Below the pieces are notes generated by a model. The model had not been told where the DNA came from. It ran no database searches and saw only the letters and a list, made by a program, of their open reading frames with translations. From positions 75,835,824-75,899,823 of the forward strand of contig NC_037092.1 in NCBI RefSeq assembly GCF_002994745.2: DNA of 64,000 bases, read 5' to 3'. The stretch comes from Rosa chinensis (Eukaryota; Streptophyta; Magnoliopsida; Rosales; Rosaceae). Each line of letters begins with the position of its first letter. Position 1 is the first letter of the stretch. The translations under genes were made by a program, and so were the position numbers. Positions 24,292-36,323 of the stretch are shown piece by piece.

Positions 24292-25052
24292 AAAATATTT
24301 GCATGCATTGGATTTTATAAATGAATAAATGCGGGAAAGTATAAAATCCTTTTTTTTTTTTTTTACAATTACTTATTTTTGTCGATTCACGCTAACTTTT
24401 TTTATATGATTTTCTCCGGAGCCCTTTAGTTTCAAATGCCCAATTTGTAGTGTAGCTATTCGGCATTAGGAGTTGAGGCTTAGCACCACCGCTGCCACCT
24501 ATCATTCATAGGTTATTCACTAACCTACTTAGTGTATTGTTTTTCTATTTTTTCCTTAGACCGCTCTGATAACCTATGGGACATTTGCTATAAAGTTTGA
24601 GGGTTTTATTTGCGTATTTGGAACATGTTATTTTTCGGATTTCTGTTATATTGTAGAGTTGTTGGAATTTGGGGAGCATGGTGGCTCCAGGAGAGTAAAG
24701 TTGGTTTGTTAGAAGTGCAATGTGTTTTCTACAGGTTTTGGGTAGTCCATTTTTACGGGTAACTCTGCCAAATTTTCGGTAGAGTTATTCCTAAGATGGG
24801 CCCCACTGGGCCACCTCGAATTTCAATGTGTAATTCGGGACAGGTCCTGTCAATCAATGTTACAAAGATGGTGATTAGACCAATCTTTGTCAGAAACATT
24901 AAAATTTGTCAATCCAAAGATTTTAAAATTTGTATCGTGTACTCAATTCAAATTTGTCACTCAAATTTATCATCACTTATGTCTGTAATCATTGTCATAC
25001 TTAATGCTGCAATGATTGCTGCACTTATTACTATAACTATTGCCGTATTTAT
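24292..25052 (-). repeat. Right arm of the ~0.75-kb inverted repeat
   Basis: Its reverse complement follows the left arm (17141-17806 then 20797-20879) for its whole length, with scattered substitutions and small indels. The outer end stops inside LTR-like sequence at GCCGTATTTAT. The arms would form a very long hairpin around about 3.4 kb. Confidence 0.8.
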
Positions 25053-25289
25053 TGGAGTTTGGAGAAGATGTGATGATAGAAGACAAATATAGTTGGAGAC
25101 CTGAAATTCATCTAGAGCAATGGAGAAGGTGTGATGATATCCTGCCTTTGTCTTGATAGAAAGATCAGTATGACTCGTTAAAAATCAGATGAGGAAATAT
25201 AAGTGTTTGGTGATTGTTCAGCGATATTTTGCGCATGTTGATTTTCCTATTCAAGAGACTATTGAAATTATTTTTGTTGCATTCCTCGC

Positions 25290-25640
25290 ATGAATAATGT
25301 TGTTGAGGCTAGTTCCTTGAGCAAGAGTGCAGGGCAGTCACCTTTAATTTTTGTATAATTGGTTCCTCAAGTAGTATAGCTACGTTTGATTCGTAGATGC
25401 TGGTTCTTTGAGTAGAACAGTTCCCTTGAAGCTTTGAGACTGGTTCCTCAAGTAGGACAGTTGCGTTTGCTTCGTATAAGCTAATTCCTCAAGTAGGACA
25501 ATTGCTTTTGATTCATAGGAGCTGGTTTCTCGGGTAGGACAATTCCCTTTAAGCTTCGAGACTGGTTCCTCGAGTAGGACAATTGAGTTTGATTCGTAAG
25601 AGCTGGTTCCTCAAGTAGGATAGTCATAGGGATTAGTTTC
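25290..25640. repeat. Degenerate tandem repeats of about 40 bp
   Basis: About eight units share a core like CTGGTTCCTCAAGTAGGACA followed by a TTGCGTTTGATTCGTA-like or CCTTTAAGCTTCGAGA-like half. Units vary in spacing (roughly 36-42 bp). The array lies in non-coding retroelement-like sequence. Confidence 0.8.
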
Positions 25641-25780
25641 TCCTATATGGTTTTTGTTTGTACATATATTTTTCAAGCAAAAAAATCAGAAGAACAAGGC
25701 TCATTAAGCCCTAAGAAACACCACAAACTGCCCCCAGACATGATCCCAATACCTTCCATTACAGTATCGGAAACTCCAAT

Positions 25781-26030
25781 TGTCCCACATTGGAAACATG
25801 AGGAACCATACTCCCGGACTCCTTATAAATAAAACACCCTCAACATCATAAAGAGATAACTGTTTACTATCGCTCTCCAATTGTTAGCATCTTATATCGA
25901 CTCTGACTTAGGCATTAGAGAGTTGAAGGCTGGCACACCTAGTCTTCCATCTGACCTTTGTTTGATTTACATATAGACAAGAGACCAGAGGCTATAGACC
26001 ACCTCATTTATTCCTTAGAAATATTTGGCG
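25781..26030 (+). mobile_element. LTR-like segment followed by a primer-site-like motif
   Basis: TGTCCCACATTGGAAACATG is a common start for plant LTRs. A TATAAATAAAA box follows. At about 26025 TTTGGCGCCAGAAAGAG resembles a plant Ty3/gypsy primer-binding site. No matching second LTR was found, and no target duplication could be fixed, so it is probably a truncated element. Confidence 0.5.
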
Positions 26031-26267
26031 CCAGAAAGAGTCCCTTGCACAACACTACCTCTAACCAATGACTACCAGTAACTGCGATACCAACACAAAT
26101 GATGATGATTAGTCCCGAGAGGATGCAGCACTCTCGACTTCCTCAGCCCCAACGACGAGACCTCCATGGTCACTGCGGCGACACGAACGCCAACTACAAA
26201 TCAGGCCATGGCACCCGAGATTATTCTCTCTTAATATCGTTGCGTGTCTTTATTTGATACAGACTTG

Positions 26268-26432
26268 CTCACCTAAGGGATAGTTTTAAGGGACTGTGAG
26301 GGACAAATGCATCTCAACCACATTTATTAAATGTAAAAGCAGAAATTATAACAACTTAAAACTGTACATTTATTTTCAGCAGTCAGATGCATTTGTCCCT
26401 CACAGTCCTTTAAAAATTGTCCCTTGAGTGAG
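26268..26432. mobile_element. Small foldback MITE (hAT-like duplication)
   Basis: Long terminal inverted repeats, with GGACTGTGAGGGACAAATGC on the left and GCATTTGTCCCTCACAGTCC on the right, span about 45-50 bp each. Flanking 8-mers CAGACTTG (26260-26267) and CAGACTTT (26433-26440) match at 7 of 8. A shorter 4-5 bp duplication (GACT/AGACT) is also possible, so the superfamily is uncertain. Non-coding. Confidence 0.75.
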
Positions 26433-26625
26433 CAGACTTTTTGTTTTATATATTGTTGAATGTATTTATTTCTTGTGGGGAGATGTGAATATTACACATT
26501 TTATTACCTCATTCTGCTAACAAATTCATGATGAATAACTGAAGTATGACATGTTGTTAAAAGTAATAGTTTTTCCCTTCCCGTGCCCTTATTTGAGTAT
26601 GCACGACAAGGGAAAAAGGGGGCAT

Positions 26626-27517
26626 TGTGGGGTGGTCAAATATTTTAGACTTGTAATTATGGTAAATAAATCAGTCGTGAATATGATAATACTTCCGACC
26701 ATAAAATCGATAGTGATTGCATCCATGAAGTGTGGTAATAATTGCAGGTCATTAGTGCGCAATGATTGCAGCTATAAAAAGGGCAATGATTATAGTTATA
26801 AGTGCGACAATCATTACAGCAGTAACTGCAACAACCATTGCAGCATTAAGTATAGAAATGATTATATCCATAAGTGGTGATAAATACAAAAATAAGTACG
26901 ATATTAATCGTGACTTGCAATGCAAATGTGCTTGCAGCCCAAGCTATGATGCACCTATAAATAGGGGCAAGATGACCATATATGACATCTGATTTCTGAT
27001 TCATTCTACGATACTCAACTAATGACACGTTTACTTACTTGGAATGAAAAATAATCATGAATCGAAGACAATTGGAATGGGAGAATAAATGAATCGGTAT
27101 TGATTCTAGAGGAGTTGATTCCTAAACCAATCTCCCCCCTTCGTAATCAAATTTTTGAGTATTCAGGAATCGATTCCTTATAAGGAGGTGAGACCTACAT
27201 CCATTCTGATTCATTCATGTGTTAGTAAATGCAGAAATACTTTTATCCGGAATCATTCCGATTTCTTTATGTGTTAAACGCAGGAATATTTTTACCCCGT
27301 AATCATTCCATCCCATTCCAAGTAAGTAAACGTGCCCTAAGAATATACTTAGTCATCAGTGGTTTTCTGCAGGTACCCTCCATTTTCTCTTCTAGCCGAT
27401 GGTCAAACTTTAGGTCAACGATCCTAAGTGGCTTCCTGATTGTCCCTGGTCAATTCCCGCTTCAGTCCATATTTATTGGTGAGTCAAAATTGTAATCGGA
27501 AGTTTTTCATCACAACA
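26626..27517 (+). mobile_element. LTR of the TGTGGG(G) family, interrupted by a MITE
   Basis: It begins TGTGGGGTGGTCAAATATTT, directly after a polypurine tract (AAGGGAAAAAGGGGGCAT), and ends ...TTTTTCATCACAACA. It is therefore a 3' LTR in plus orientation. Its middle carries the Tourist MITE 27023-27337. Without the MITE it is about 575 bp. Its 3' part matches the reverse complement of the LTR ends at 7500 and 22077. The matching 5' LTR could be the truncated copy at 17010, but this is unproven. Confidence 0.75.
27023..27337. mobile_element. Tourist-type MITE inside an LTR
   Basis: Terminal inverted repeats TGACACGTTTACTTACTTGG and, from the right end, GGGCACGTTTACTTACTTGG bound a 315-bp non-coding element. 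TAA flanks it at 27020-27022 and 27338-27340. LTR sequence resumes without loss on each side. Confidence 0.88.
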
Positions 27518-27638
27518 AGTATCATGACCTACAAATTTGTAAAGACATACAAGTACATGAGTTTTAAAAACCAAGAACATTTCATCCTGCCTTTTCATTT
27601 TTTGGTTTCATCTCGTTTAATGTATCTGAGAAAGACTG

Positions 27639-27702
<64 letters not shown>

Positions 27703-28195
27703 GTCCATTATGCAACAGGTAGAAACGGAAGATACATATGCTTTGATCAAATAAAAGCTAAATTCTGTCTTTCAATGATATGTCAAACAGGCTATGTATA
27801 ATTAAATTCACAATATAAAATCAAAATCTGAGAACTCTGTTACCCATTGCCTAGTCATTCTTTCTCCAAACTTGGCTCCGTCAACTACTACTAACTCATT
27901 GGTCCCGTAATGTTTTGTTTCCACTCCCCTAATCTTGTTCTCTATTCATACCACAATTTCAGCTAAGCACTAATGGCTTAATATGACCAAAGCCTGGTTA
28001 TCTCTTAAATAAAAGAGCTTATTTTCTTCGACAAAAATTTAGATCGATTATCTGCATCTAACTCTATATACATCATGTATGTCAAATCAAATGTACCTAA
28101 TCATATTGATATTTAAATAAAATAGAACCATGCTCTTGTCAGTAATATAAGAATTTGTGTATTTTTTCCATAATCAACATAAGCTGCTATATTTA
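27518..28195. other. Old repeat unit, (TA)n tract, then unassigned sequence
   Basis: From 27518 to about 27770 the sequence matches the 14796-15308 repeat (ATCATGACCTACAAATTTGT, AAAAACCAAGAACRTTT, CCATTATGCAACAGGTAGA). It is broken by a (TA)n/(TATG)n microsatellite at about 27643-27704. From 27771 to 28195 nothing is recognised. Confidence 0.6.
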
Positions 28196-29557
28196 GGCTG
28201 AGTTTGGCCCCGAGGTTAGTGCAGCTTAAGCTGCTTATTCCATAATTTAAGTTGGATAGGTGTTTTGGTAAGACCAGATGTTGTGGATTATAACTCAATC
28301 TCCCACTTCCCAATGCTATAATCTACAAGTTGCAAAAGTGATGCTTCTGATTTCAGAATCTGAGACTATTTATTGGCTTTACCTATATTGCCCTCATCTA
28401 ATTTGCTATATTACCTGATATCATCAGTTTTTACACGCTCTCAACTCACAAACTTCATTCTAGACTTTCAGAAAACTAATCGACGTCAAACAGAGCTCTC
28501 GTTTCTCTCCATCTACATATCTGCAACAAATCACTCATTACAATCTTATTTGGTAAGGCTATATGGTTAGTGGAATTCATATGTGTGAAAAGTCAGTAGC
28601 TTGAATTGGGAATGCATGTTTCTGACTTTTTGATTTGGGGTTCTGTCTCTGATTCTTGTTTATCTTCTGTAGTATTTTGGGTTTCATCATCCTATCTAGG
28701 TTATTGTCTACATGATGAATAAATTATTACGGGTTCTCCAAATTTAGATTAGGGTTTTAGATTAAAGCTTTGAAAACAGAGATTTTGTTTAGAAGTTTTC
28801 ATGAAAACAATGATCACACAGGTAACTGATTCGAGGAAGAGGGACTACTCTATTGCAATTAGAAGAAGGTTGTATCTACTTCCTTATAACCTAGCAAAGG
28901 TAAGTACGATCTGCATGTAGTTAATTGCGTTTGCTGAATCTCTTCTAATACTTTGAAATATGGGTTTAATGTTTGTGGATTCATGATCATATTGACTCTT
29001 TCTGTGTGTTTAGAGAACAATTTATACATCACACTAGAATTATGTTAACACCCGACTATCATAAATTACTTTAGCTTTTAGAGATCAACAGAAATATTAT
29101 AGTAAATAGATTGGATATTGATATTGTTGGAAGTAGACTAGCAGAAATTTGATATTTTAAATAAATTAGATCTTTTTTTTTTGTCTGAATAAATTGGATC
29201 AGACATTGATATCGTTGGAAGTAGACTAGCAATGGTACTAAATTATAATAATATGGTAGAAACTATGCAATGAGAATATGTCCTCAAATTTGATTATAGT
29301 GGTATCAAGTTTGGGGCAGAGCATGACTCCTATTTTTGGTGGGAAGTCATACTTGGATATGTGGTTGAATCTTACAGGAAGTATTTGAGTGCCTTTGTTT
29401 TGATGGACATTGCTTAGTTATGTGTGAAGCAAATGTGGATGCAATATTAACAATGAAACATTATATGGCAGCAAGTAGGGAAGCAAGTAGCATACTAAAG
29501 TAAAGATTCTATCTTTGCTGTGTAAAGATTACAAAACAATCTTTGCATTCCCAATTC

Positions 29558-29590
<33 letters not shown>

Positions 29591-29850
29591 CAGCAAGTAG
29601 CATATAAGAAACTCAGAAGTGGACATAATAGTAACAGATGAACAAGTAAAAAGAACTCTGCACAAATAAGCATCTTAGCAAAATATTTAAACTATGAGAA
29701 CATTATAGGCAACCCCTTGTTGTTCTGCTCTTGTTTTTTTCCATGGTTATTGGCCTTTGTTTTTCTTTGTGCTTTCCTTCTTCTTATGTGACATGAGGGA
29801 CCTTCGATTACCTATTTGTAATAGATTTTGGAATGATGATTTAAACACAG

Positions 29851-30841
29851 ATGGCAAACAAGAGTGGAATACAGGAAAAAGGAAAGGCTACTTGGACTGA
29901 TCATAATGTAGATGTCTTTTGTGACCTTTGTATCAAGGAGATTGAGAAAGGAAGTCGTCCAGGTACTCACCTCACACCAAAAGGTTATGAAAATTTGGGC
30001 ATTAACTTCGCTAAAGAGACGTGACTTCAATATACTAAATCTCAATTCAAAAATAAGTGGGATTTATTAAGAGATCAATGGAAATTGTGGAAAGAACTAA
30101 TTAGGAAGGAGACTGGTTTGGGGTGGAACCCCAAACTGAAAACTGTAGATGCACCTGATGAATGGTGGTGTAGTAAAATTCAGGTTTGTAATCTTGTAAT
30201 TAGTTTTTAATGTGGCATTTTGTTAATTTACAATGAACTTATTTCAACAGTCATCTTTTTTAAAATGTAGGACAATCCTGAATATGACAAATTACGTAAA
30301 AAGGGAATTAACCCTGAATTGGAAGAGAAGCTAGATATGATGTTCCAACAAGTTACTGCAAGTGGTGGTCATGCTTGGGCACCATCATCTGGTGTACTTC
30401 CACCTGATGATATAGAAGTTAACAAGGTTGCAGTTCCATTAGATAGTGATGATGATTTGGCATGTCCCATTGAAGTCATTGCCAGTTCTTTAGGTAAGAG
30501 GAAAAGGACACCAACAAAACAAGTTAATGCAGGTACTGAGAAAAATAATAAAGCCAAAGGTATAGGATCAAGTTAGCAATACAAATTGATCGGATGGTGG
30601 AATCAATTCAAACTAGGAGCGCTGTGACTTCAGTAATGAATAAATGTGTGTTGGGGACTTCTATTGCTGAAGTGATGAAATCAGTTTCATCTTTACCGGG
30701 GCAGAGCCAGGTAGTCCTTTGTGGTTTTTTGCAACTCAGTTATTTCTTGATCAAGAAAAGAGAGAGATGCTTGTCACCATAGAAGATGCAGATATCAAGA
30801 TTCAGTGGCTTTATTATGAAATGGGAACTAGTGGAAAATAA
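29851..30841 (+). pseudogene. Harbinger ORF1, Myb/SANT-like DNA-binding protein, disrupted
   Basis: In active PIF/Harbinger elements this partner protein binds the transposon ends and helps bring the transposase into the nucleus. Exon 1 (29851-30183) starts MANKSGIQEKGKATWTDHNV and has the TWT...GSRPGTHLTPKGYENL and TKSQFKNKWDLLRDQWKLWK blocks of the plant Myb-like family. It splices (GT-AG) to an exon at 30271. Defects: an in-frame TGA at 30022-30024, where the family usually has Gly; a frameshift near 30570-30585, so the frame ends at TAG 30574 while the homologous QIDRMVESIQTRS segment continues in another frame; and a second shift near 30696-30715 before the C-terminal PLWFFATQLFLDQEKREM segment. 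The last stop is at 30839-30841. Three independent lesions make it a clear pseudogene. Confidence 0.88.
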
Positions 30842-31158
30842 TAGGACTAAGAAGCTACTAGGAAGAAGCTAGCTATTTTGATTTTGAAACTGGTTTACTT
30901 GTGAAGCTTGGACAAGTACCATGTTCTGCTAGTATTTGGATAAACTATTGTCTATATGTTCTATTCTCAGTTGGATATTTAACTTGGAATGTTACTTTGC
31001 ACTGGTAATCATATATTTGGTTGATGAACTTTTCTGGTTTTACTTCTCATTTGTTAATTAATTCTCATTTATATCTGGTTTGTTTATCCTTGATTGTATT
31101 AAGATAAATTGAATGTATGAAATGATGAATTGCAGGTTTACTTGATTGTTTTCAGAAT

Positions 31159-32517
31159 ATGGACATTATAGATGAGGAGGAGTTTTACTTCTACCAAGAT
31201 GTATGTTTGTTGCTACGCACAGTTGAATATTACCATGACACATATCTTGTTAAAACTCCATGCATGAATTCTGACCAAACAGGAAATAGATGGGTAATGG
31301 AATTACTAGCAGGACATGAAAGTCGTTGTTATAGAATGTTTAGGATGGAAAAACATGTTTTTCTTAGATTATGTAATGATTTACTAGATAACTATGGCTT
31401 GACTGGTTCAAAGAACATATGTGCTTCTGAGATAGTAGGAATGTTCGTACACATGTTAGGACATGGTGTTGGGAATAGGTTAGCCCAAGAACGATTCCAA
31501 CGTTCTGGAGAGACTGTGAGTAGATACTTTAGTATTGTCCTAGACAGCGTATGTCGAATGGCTATTGATGTTATAAAGCCGCCGGATCCTGAGTTCAATG
31601 AAATTTCTGAGGAAATATCAAGAGATACAAGATATATGCCTCATTTTAAGGTAAATTTAATTGCCTTTTTTTTTTTTTGCTGTTATTTATTGCAGATCTT
31701 GATTTTGTTGATGGCATTTAGTCATTTTAATCCCATATTATTTGCAGAATTGTATAGGGGCTATTGATGGTGTACATGTGTATGCCTCAATACCTCCTCG
31801 AGATCAAATACCATATATTGGAAGGAAAGGCATACCGACTCAAAATATAATGGCGGTGTGTAATTTTGACATGCAATTCACTTTTGCATGTGCCGGGTGG
31901 GAAGGAACTGCACATGATACAAGGAAATTTCTCTCATCTATAAGGAATGATGCTCTGAAGTTTCCTAAGCCTCCCAATGGTAATGATTGAAATTATGCAA
32001 TTTCCAAACTGAAAAACAAGAAATTAAATTATCATAATTTTTATTTTGACAGGGAAATATTATCTTGTGGATGCTGGTTACCCACAAATGAAGGAATATC
32101 TAGGACCTTATAGAGGTGGTGTGAGGTATCATCTTCCACAATTTTGGAACGGTGGTGAACCTACCGGTTCTAAAGAGGTATTTAACCATATGCACTCATC
32201 TCTTAGGAGCGTCATTGAACGTACTTTTGGAGCATGGAAAAAAAATTTAAGATTTTAAAAGACATGCCTAGTTATCCATTCATTACACAAGTCAAAATAA
32301 TTATTGCGACAATGACGCTTCATAACTATGTAAGAAAGCATAGTCGACATGATATTCATTTCAATAATAGAAATAATGTCCAAAATGAGATGGATATGGC
32401 GGGGGGGGGGGGAATGCACAAGAAGAACATGGTATAAACTACAATCTCGGGGCACAAGAAATGGATATAGTGAGAAATGATATTGCTGTAAGTTTAATGA
32501 ATGCTCGCTCACCATAG
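31159..32517 (+). pseudogene. Harbinger (HARBI1-like) DDE transposase, frameshifted
   Basis: The family cuts and pastes Harbinger DNA through an RNase-H-fold DDE site. Exons are 31159-31650, 31748-31979 and 32053 onward, with GT-AG junctions and kept frame. All three catalytic residues are present: Asp in IGAIDGVHV, Asp in GTAHDTRKF and Glu in SVIERTFGAWK. The HTH-containing N-terminal half (EIVGMFVHMLGHGVGNR) is also intact. After FGAWK a run of eight A at about 32238-32245 is one base short of the frame. The protein therefore stops early at 32256-32258, while the rest (KFKILKDMPSYPFITQVKII) continues one frame over. A further G-run at about 32401-32412 disturbs the tail before the last stop at 32515-32517. 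The break is late and simple, so inactivation may be recent. Confidence 0.92.
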
Positions 32518-32802
32518 AAGATCCATTTGATATTTTCATATGATGATGTGTTGATATCAAGAATTCTTCCACCTTACCAATCTCGTTGGTGATCAAGAAA
32601 TGGGAGTGATTTTTGTTGGCTCCATTTTGATTCTCTCCTTTCCATTGGAGATTGAATTTTTGATGTATATATTTTGGTAATGGAAGTAAACTGATGTGCT
32701 AAAGGTTTTGTATCCCAGAAACATCAAATGAACTATGTTTGTGCATCCTCTACTATCTATGTATAAGCAAATAGCTCATTTACATATTAGCTATCTTAAT
32801 TG

Positions 32803-32999
32803 TTTGATTGGAAACAATACTTTTACGCGGACCTTCCAAAGGGGTACCAAATATCCCACTTTGATGTTCCAATTGTAACCGGTGGTTACATTGATTTGGA
32901 CATTCTAGTAGAGTTTGGTGGTGGGCATAAGAAGTTTGGCATTACAAGACTTCACATGGAAGAGGATGCAAGGAAGCTTATTGATTCAGTCGACGGAAG
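32803..32999 (+). pseudogene. GatB (Asp/Glu-tRNA amidotransferase subunit B) fragment inside the transposon
   Basis: About 65 codons read as an internal piece of plant organellar GatB, the subunit that places the amide on mischarged Glu-tRNA-Gln. Visible blocks are [28 protein letters not shown] and [20 protein letters not shown], all near the catalytic core of the family. After DGSYS the similarity ends and a stop follows at 33034-33036. No GatB start, upstream exons or C-terminal YqeY-like domain are present. The frame is open but has substitutions in conserved positions. It lies downstream of the transposase and before the right terminal repeat, so it belongs to the transposon. The identification rests on remembered family motifs. 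Confidence 0.8.
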
Positions 33000-34911
33000 T
33001 TACTCAGAGGAAAGAACCCATATTTCCTTGCAATAATATAGTTAGAACATGAAATATAATGTCAAAGACATTGGAAGATGATTACACACACATGTAGGAT
33101 AAATGAATGAGTAGAGTATAATTATAGAGATAATAAATGTTATTATAAAGATCATAAGTGTTATTATTTTTAAAAATATATAAATAACATCAATTTTACT
33201 TCATGTCCTTTTTGGTCATTTTCTAAACTCACAGTACTTTTATACTAAAGTTTACTAAACACTTAAACACTGCTTTTGTACTCACAGCACTTTTAAAAGC
33301 ACAGTTTACCAAACACCCTGCTGATTATACTCACAGCTGATTATACTCACAGTACAGCTAAAGCTGCTTTTAAATTAATCACCTCGGGGCCAAACTCGCC
33401 CTTAATCCCCGAGTTAAACCCAACTGTAAATTAGTAATGGTCAGCTAAGTTGCAAAGGATTCGGAATTATGGTAGGATATTCTCGTCAAACAATAGTCAT
33501 TTTTTGTTTTTGAAAGGGTATTGATTGCATTAGATTCAATAGCCGTTAGCAAAGGGCTAGAGTCTACCATGTACTTGATAGGAAATAGACAAATCCCGAA
33601 CTCTATCAAGCAAATACCAACTCATTACAAGTCTATTTTGAGCTCGCTATAGCAGTGAGCTTATAGTACAAAGAACTACTCTGTGTCTCTTAAGGCAAAA
33701 TCATAAACTAGCCTCCCATTAGCCAAGCACGCAATTGTGATACTAACAGAAGAGCCGCTTCCCAGCAAACAAATAGGAGCAACTCCTTATCCATAAGCCG
33801 CTTAATAGCCAATCTTATTCTAAATAATTACCAAACTCTAATGGAAGTCACTCCACTTTATGACCCTAAAGTTATTCACGTCCATGCTCATGACGAGAAA
33901 ATGGCAAAAGCAAAGAAACTCTGAAATCCTATACTAGCTAGCTTGGAGGAGTGGCAAAGACGCCTAGGGTTTCTCTCGCCAAATCCTAACCAGTTCGAGG
34001 AAAAAAAAAGTTGATTATGTTGTGGTCCTTCACTTATAAAGATTACTCCAACCAATAGCGTAGCTAGGGGTGGTCGAGGAGACCTTCCTCAAACTTTAGC
34101 TTCGAAGTTCCAATTATGTGATGTTTCTAGCACATAACTTGTAAAACATTAGTTGACCTTTCTGCCTCTTTTCAAATTCTGTGATTTTTCTTTTCAAATT
34201 TTGTGATTTTTCATTATTTTTTATTTACTTTTAGTAAATCATCTAAGTTCTAATGAATCTAAGCCACAAACATATGAAAAAGCCATAAAACTATCATTTA
34301 TTGTTTATTACGAAAATTCAATTCTTTTGTACGTAAAGTTCGAAATAGTTCTTAACCCTCCTTAATAAGATTTCTATTTATGCCACTGATTCCAACTATA
34401 ATTTAAAACCGTGTAGCCGATCGAATGCTGCCTCTATTGTGTCACAACCCAAAAATGAACGAGAAATTAATCAAGATCAGAATGGATCATTATGACGCAA
34501 GAGTTCATTATGAAACGGCCAAAGGAAAGAAACTCTGAAACTCTAAACTAGCTCTAAGGAGCGGCCGGGGCGCCTAGGGTTTCTCTCGCCTGCTCCTAAG
34601 TCCTAACCAGCTCGGGAAAAAAAGAAGAAGAAAGAGTTGATTATGGTGTGGTCCATCTCTCAATAATTGCTCGACAACTATGCTTCCATACAATGACTGT
34701 TTACGAGCAGGTTGATTAATCTGAGGTATAGAGGTAGTAATAGTAGTTGTGCATGGGCCATGTCACGTACTCACATATCCCTTTCTATGTAAGATTTAGT
34801 GTCCAACTGTCCATACATATTATAATTGGGACCTCTCTCCCCCAGTTTCTCTTTACAGATGCCATTCATTTTCATTCATTCATTCAATCCATCTATCTTC
34901 TATCTTCGGGC

Positions 34912-35043
34912 ATGAGTGACTGCAGAGGAAGCTCATTAATATATAGGTTGATGCCTTCCACACCAAGTACGATCATCGATCATCAATCATCTTCTTCTAT
35001 ATATAGTTGGATAGCCCCAACTGAAGAATCTGAAATTAAATGA
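34912..35043 (+). CDS. Possible short ORF, 43 codons, unknown
   Basis: ATG at 34912 opens MSDCRGSSLIYRLMPSTPST and ends at TGA 35041-35043. The sequence before it is pyrimidine-rich and leader-like (CATTCATTCATTCAATCC). There is no signal peptide, domain or known small-peptide motif. It might be a first exon, a small peptide gene or chance. I do not recognise it. Confidence 0.15.
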   Translation: MSDCRGSSLIYRLMPSTPSTIIDHQSSSSIYSWIAPTEESEIK

Positions 35044-36323
35044 AACGTTGTTGGGGCATCTTCAGAGACTCTAATTCGATGTGCGCAGCTCACCTAATAG
35101 ATTTCATGACAATGAATGCAGAGTTAAACTTTAATTGACCAGAGGTTATGAGCCTGTACATTAGGGTTTTATTTGATTGGACAAGCCCACCGCTACGTGA
35201 CACGTTTGTCCTATATAAGAATTTATCTTTAGGATGAGAGATTCTTACGTAGAGCAAGCGTATGATGTGTATGGTAGGAAAATTAAAAGTTATTGATAAA
35301 CTAAAATGCGTTCAAGCTTAAAACGATATATTTGTGAATACCACCACACAAAAAAAAAAATTACAAGTAGTGGATCGAGTATTATTTACTTCGAATTTCT
35401 GACATTTATCTGTGTATTTGATGAAGTTTTTTTTTTAGAATGTTGTCAATGTTTTTGCTTGTTATATTGTCTCATTCATTACTTTGAGTTTACTTCATAT
35501 ATTCATTTTTCACTTAGATTGTGACCAAATGGTAGAACATTGTTTTTACTTTTTGTTGTTGGACTAGATTGTGATGACATGTATGATAAGATATGTACAT
35601 TGGGGTGACATTATCATTTTGGTCAGTTACACTCACGCATGCATGATGTGAGGAAAAGGTTATATATGGTGTCCACACAAATACTTCTGAAAAATAGTGA
35701 CGAACTTGATATTTGATGAGTTCATAGTAACCGCTTCAATCTCAAACTCCAATTTCATAGTGGCAATTATTCGATCCCTATCTGAGAAGAGTGGAGGAGC
35801 TCTGACTAGCTAGTTTTGGACACTATATTCTATTGTGAATATATTTTCTTATTTTTATTTCTTTTGCAAAGATAATTTTCAACAAATCTCGAAGTTTGCC
35901 TGCAACCAAATTTTAAAGGAAAATTAGTAAACTAAATACACCATTATTAGCACTCTTACAGTTTATATTAGTAGTATAAACTTACTTGCAAACATGTGGC
36001 CTCCTTGTAATACATGAAAGTATTGTGTTGGATCCTCTAGATCAAAAAGTGAACAGTTTTGATTATAAGGAACTTGGCCGGACCTCCAAATTATCATCTT
36101 CATTAACAAATACCTCCTCATTTATTTATTTTTATCATATATATCGCTCTGAAAAAGAGAAAAAAAGAAAAGAAAAAAGGAAACAGGATGATTAAAATGA
36201 AAACCATATCTTTAAACTGAATGAATTATAGTGCAATTGTTCAAGTGCCCTTTGCTCTAGATTTGGTCTTCCATTCTTGCAACTATGTACAAAATTCGTT
36301 TTTTCTCTTTTTGAGCAGAAGAG

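Larger units (their letters stand above)
28196..33401 (+). mobile_element. PIF/Harbinger transposon, structurally complete, coding parts broken
   Basis: The 21-bp terminal inverted repeats are GGCTGAGTTTGGCCCCGAGG(T) on the left and, reverse complemented, GGGCGAGTTTGGCCCCGAGG(T) on the right, differing at two bases. TTA flanks both ends (28193-28195 and 33402-33404), the expected 3-bp duplication. Inside on the plus strand are a Myb/SANT-like ORF1 (29851-30841), a DDE transposase gene with two introns (31159-32517) and a GatB gene fragment (32803-32999). Subterminal regions share AGCTTAAGCTGC/AGCTAAAGCTGC motifs. ORF1 and the transposase both carry disabling changes, so this copy should not move by itself, though its ends look mobilisable. 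Confidence 0.93.

Noticed and set aside
25290..25640. CRISPR-like spaced repeats
   Set aside because: Units are diverged, spacing varies, there are no distinct unique spacers, and the genome is eukaryotic.
33510..33830. LINE 3' end in reverse orientation
   Set aside because: The composition is suggestive, but no poly(A) tail, coding domain or flanking duplication could be shown.
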